Shown here piece by piece: positions 5,341-5,390 of a stretch of 5,390 nucleotides of DNA (its first letter is position 1; the number at the start of each line of letters is the position of its first letter). Under the pieces are notes generated by a model. The model did not search any database and was not told where the DNA came from. It worked only from the letters and a program-made list of their open reading frames with translations. This stretch comes from Caldifarciminota bacterium (GTDB lineage Bacteria; Hydrothermota; E44-bin80), in contig JAGMEZ010000309.1 in the NCBI GenBank assembly GCA_023127905.1, forward strand, positions 1-5,390, read 5' to 3'. Made by a program: the position numbers and the translations under genes.

Positions 5341-5390
5341 GCGTCCTTTGCGGTTGCATTTTCTGTGTCTTTTTCTTTCTTTTGCGTCTT
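5341..5390. repeat. Upstream repeat tract of the GxxExxY gene
   Basis: Read on the minus strand this is an A/C/G-rich tract of GACGCAAA, CCGCAAAGGA and GACGC units with few T. TTTGCGGTTGCA at 5347-5358 is the exact reverse complement of TGCAACCGCAAA at 4873-4884, and TCCTTTGCGGT at 5344-5354 repeats 4948-4958 directly. The AAAGGA that serves as the ribosome binding site of the GxxExxY gene is part of the repeat. The tract runs off the window edge, so its full extent is unknown. Confidence 0.7.

Overview
The window looks like a signal-transduction locus from an AT-rich bacterium (GC roughly mid-30s % by eye). Nothing in it fixes the taxon. The cytosolic PAS/GAF histidine kinases, a stand-alone KaiB, a GxxExxY-family protein and GC-rich extragenic palindromic repeats together are typical of environmental lineages such as Planctomycetota (Brocadiales), Desulfobacterota or Nitrospirota. 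That placement is an inference from general knowledge, not a phylogenetic result.

Plus strand, 1-2095: a 150-base leader (with a run of nine G and a small inverted repeat) precedes a two-gene operon. It encodes a single-domain CheY-like response regulator (151-516) and a soluble GAF-PAS histidine kinase (509-2095), overlapping by 8 bases. Positions 2096-2235 are a noncoding gap between convergent transcription units. It is clearly GC-richer than its surroundings and built of inverted repeats, probably a dispersed extragenic element.

Minus strand, 5335 down to 2236: a GxxExxY-family PD-(D/E)XK-like protein (5335-4958), a second single-domain response regulator (4856-4491), a KaiB clock-type protein (4477-4196) and a large receiver-PAS-PAS-histidine kinase (4128-2236). 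The last three genes are closely spaced and read as one operon. The GxxExxY gene is bracketed by short direct and inverted copies of a CCGCAAA-type repeat, and two near-perfect 22-base-period copies fill the leader of the response regulator-kaiB-kinase operon.

How it may work: KaiB normally binds the ATPase KaiC and displaces or competes with a sensor kinase. Here KaiB sits between a lone receiver and a cytosolic sensor kinase that carries its own receiver, which suggests a KaiC/KaiB-linked phosphorelay. No kaiC lies in the window; it would have to be upstream past 5390 or elsewhere. The most notable protein detail is that this KaiB has Gly where a residue implicated in KaiB fold switching (Asp91 in Thermosynechococcus) is normally Asp. 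The convergent plus-strand regulator/kinase pair may be a paralogous branch of the same network.
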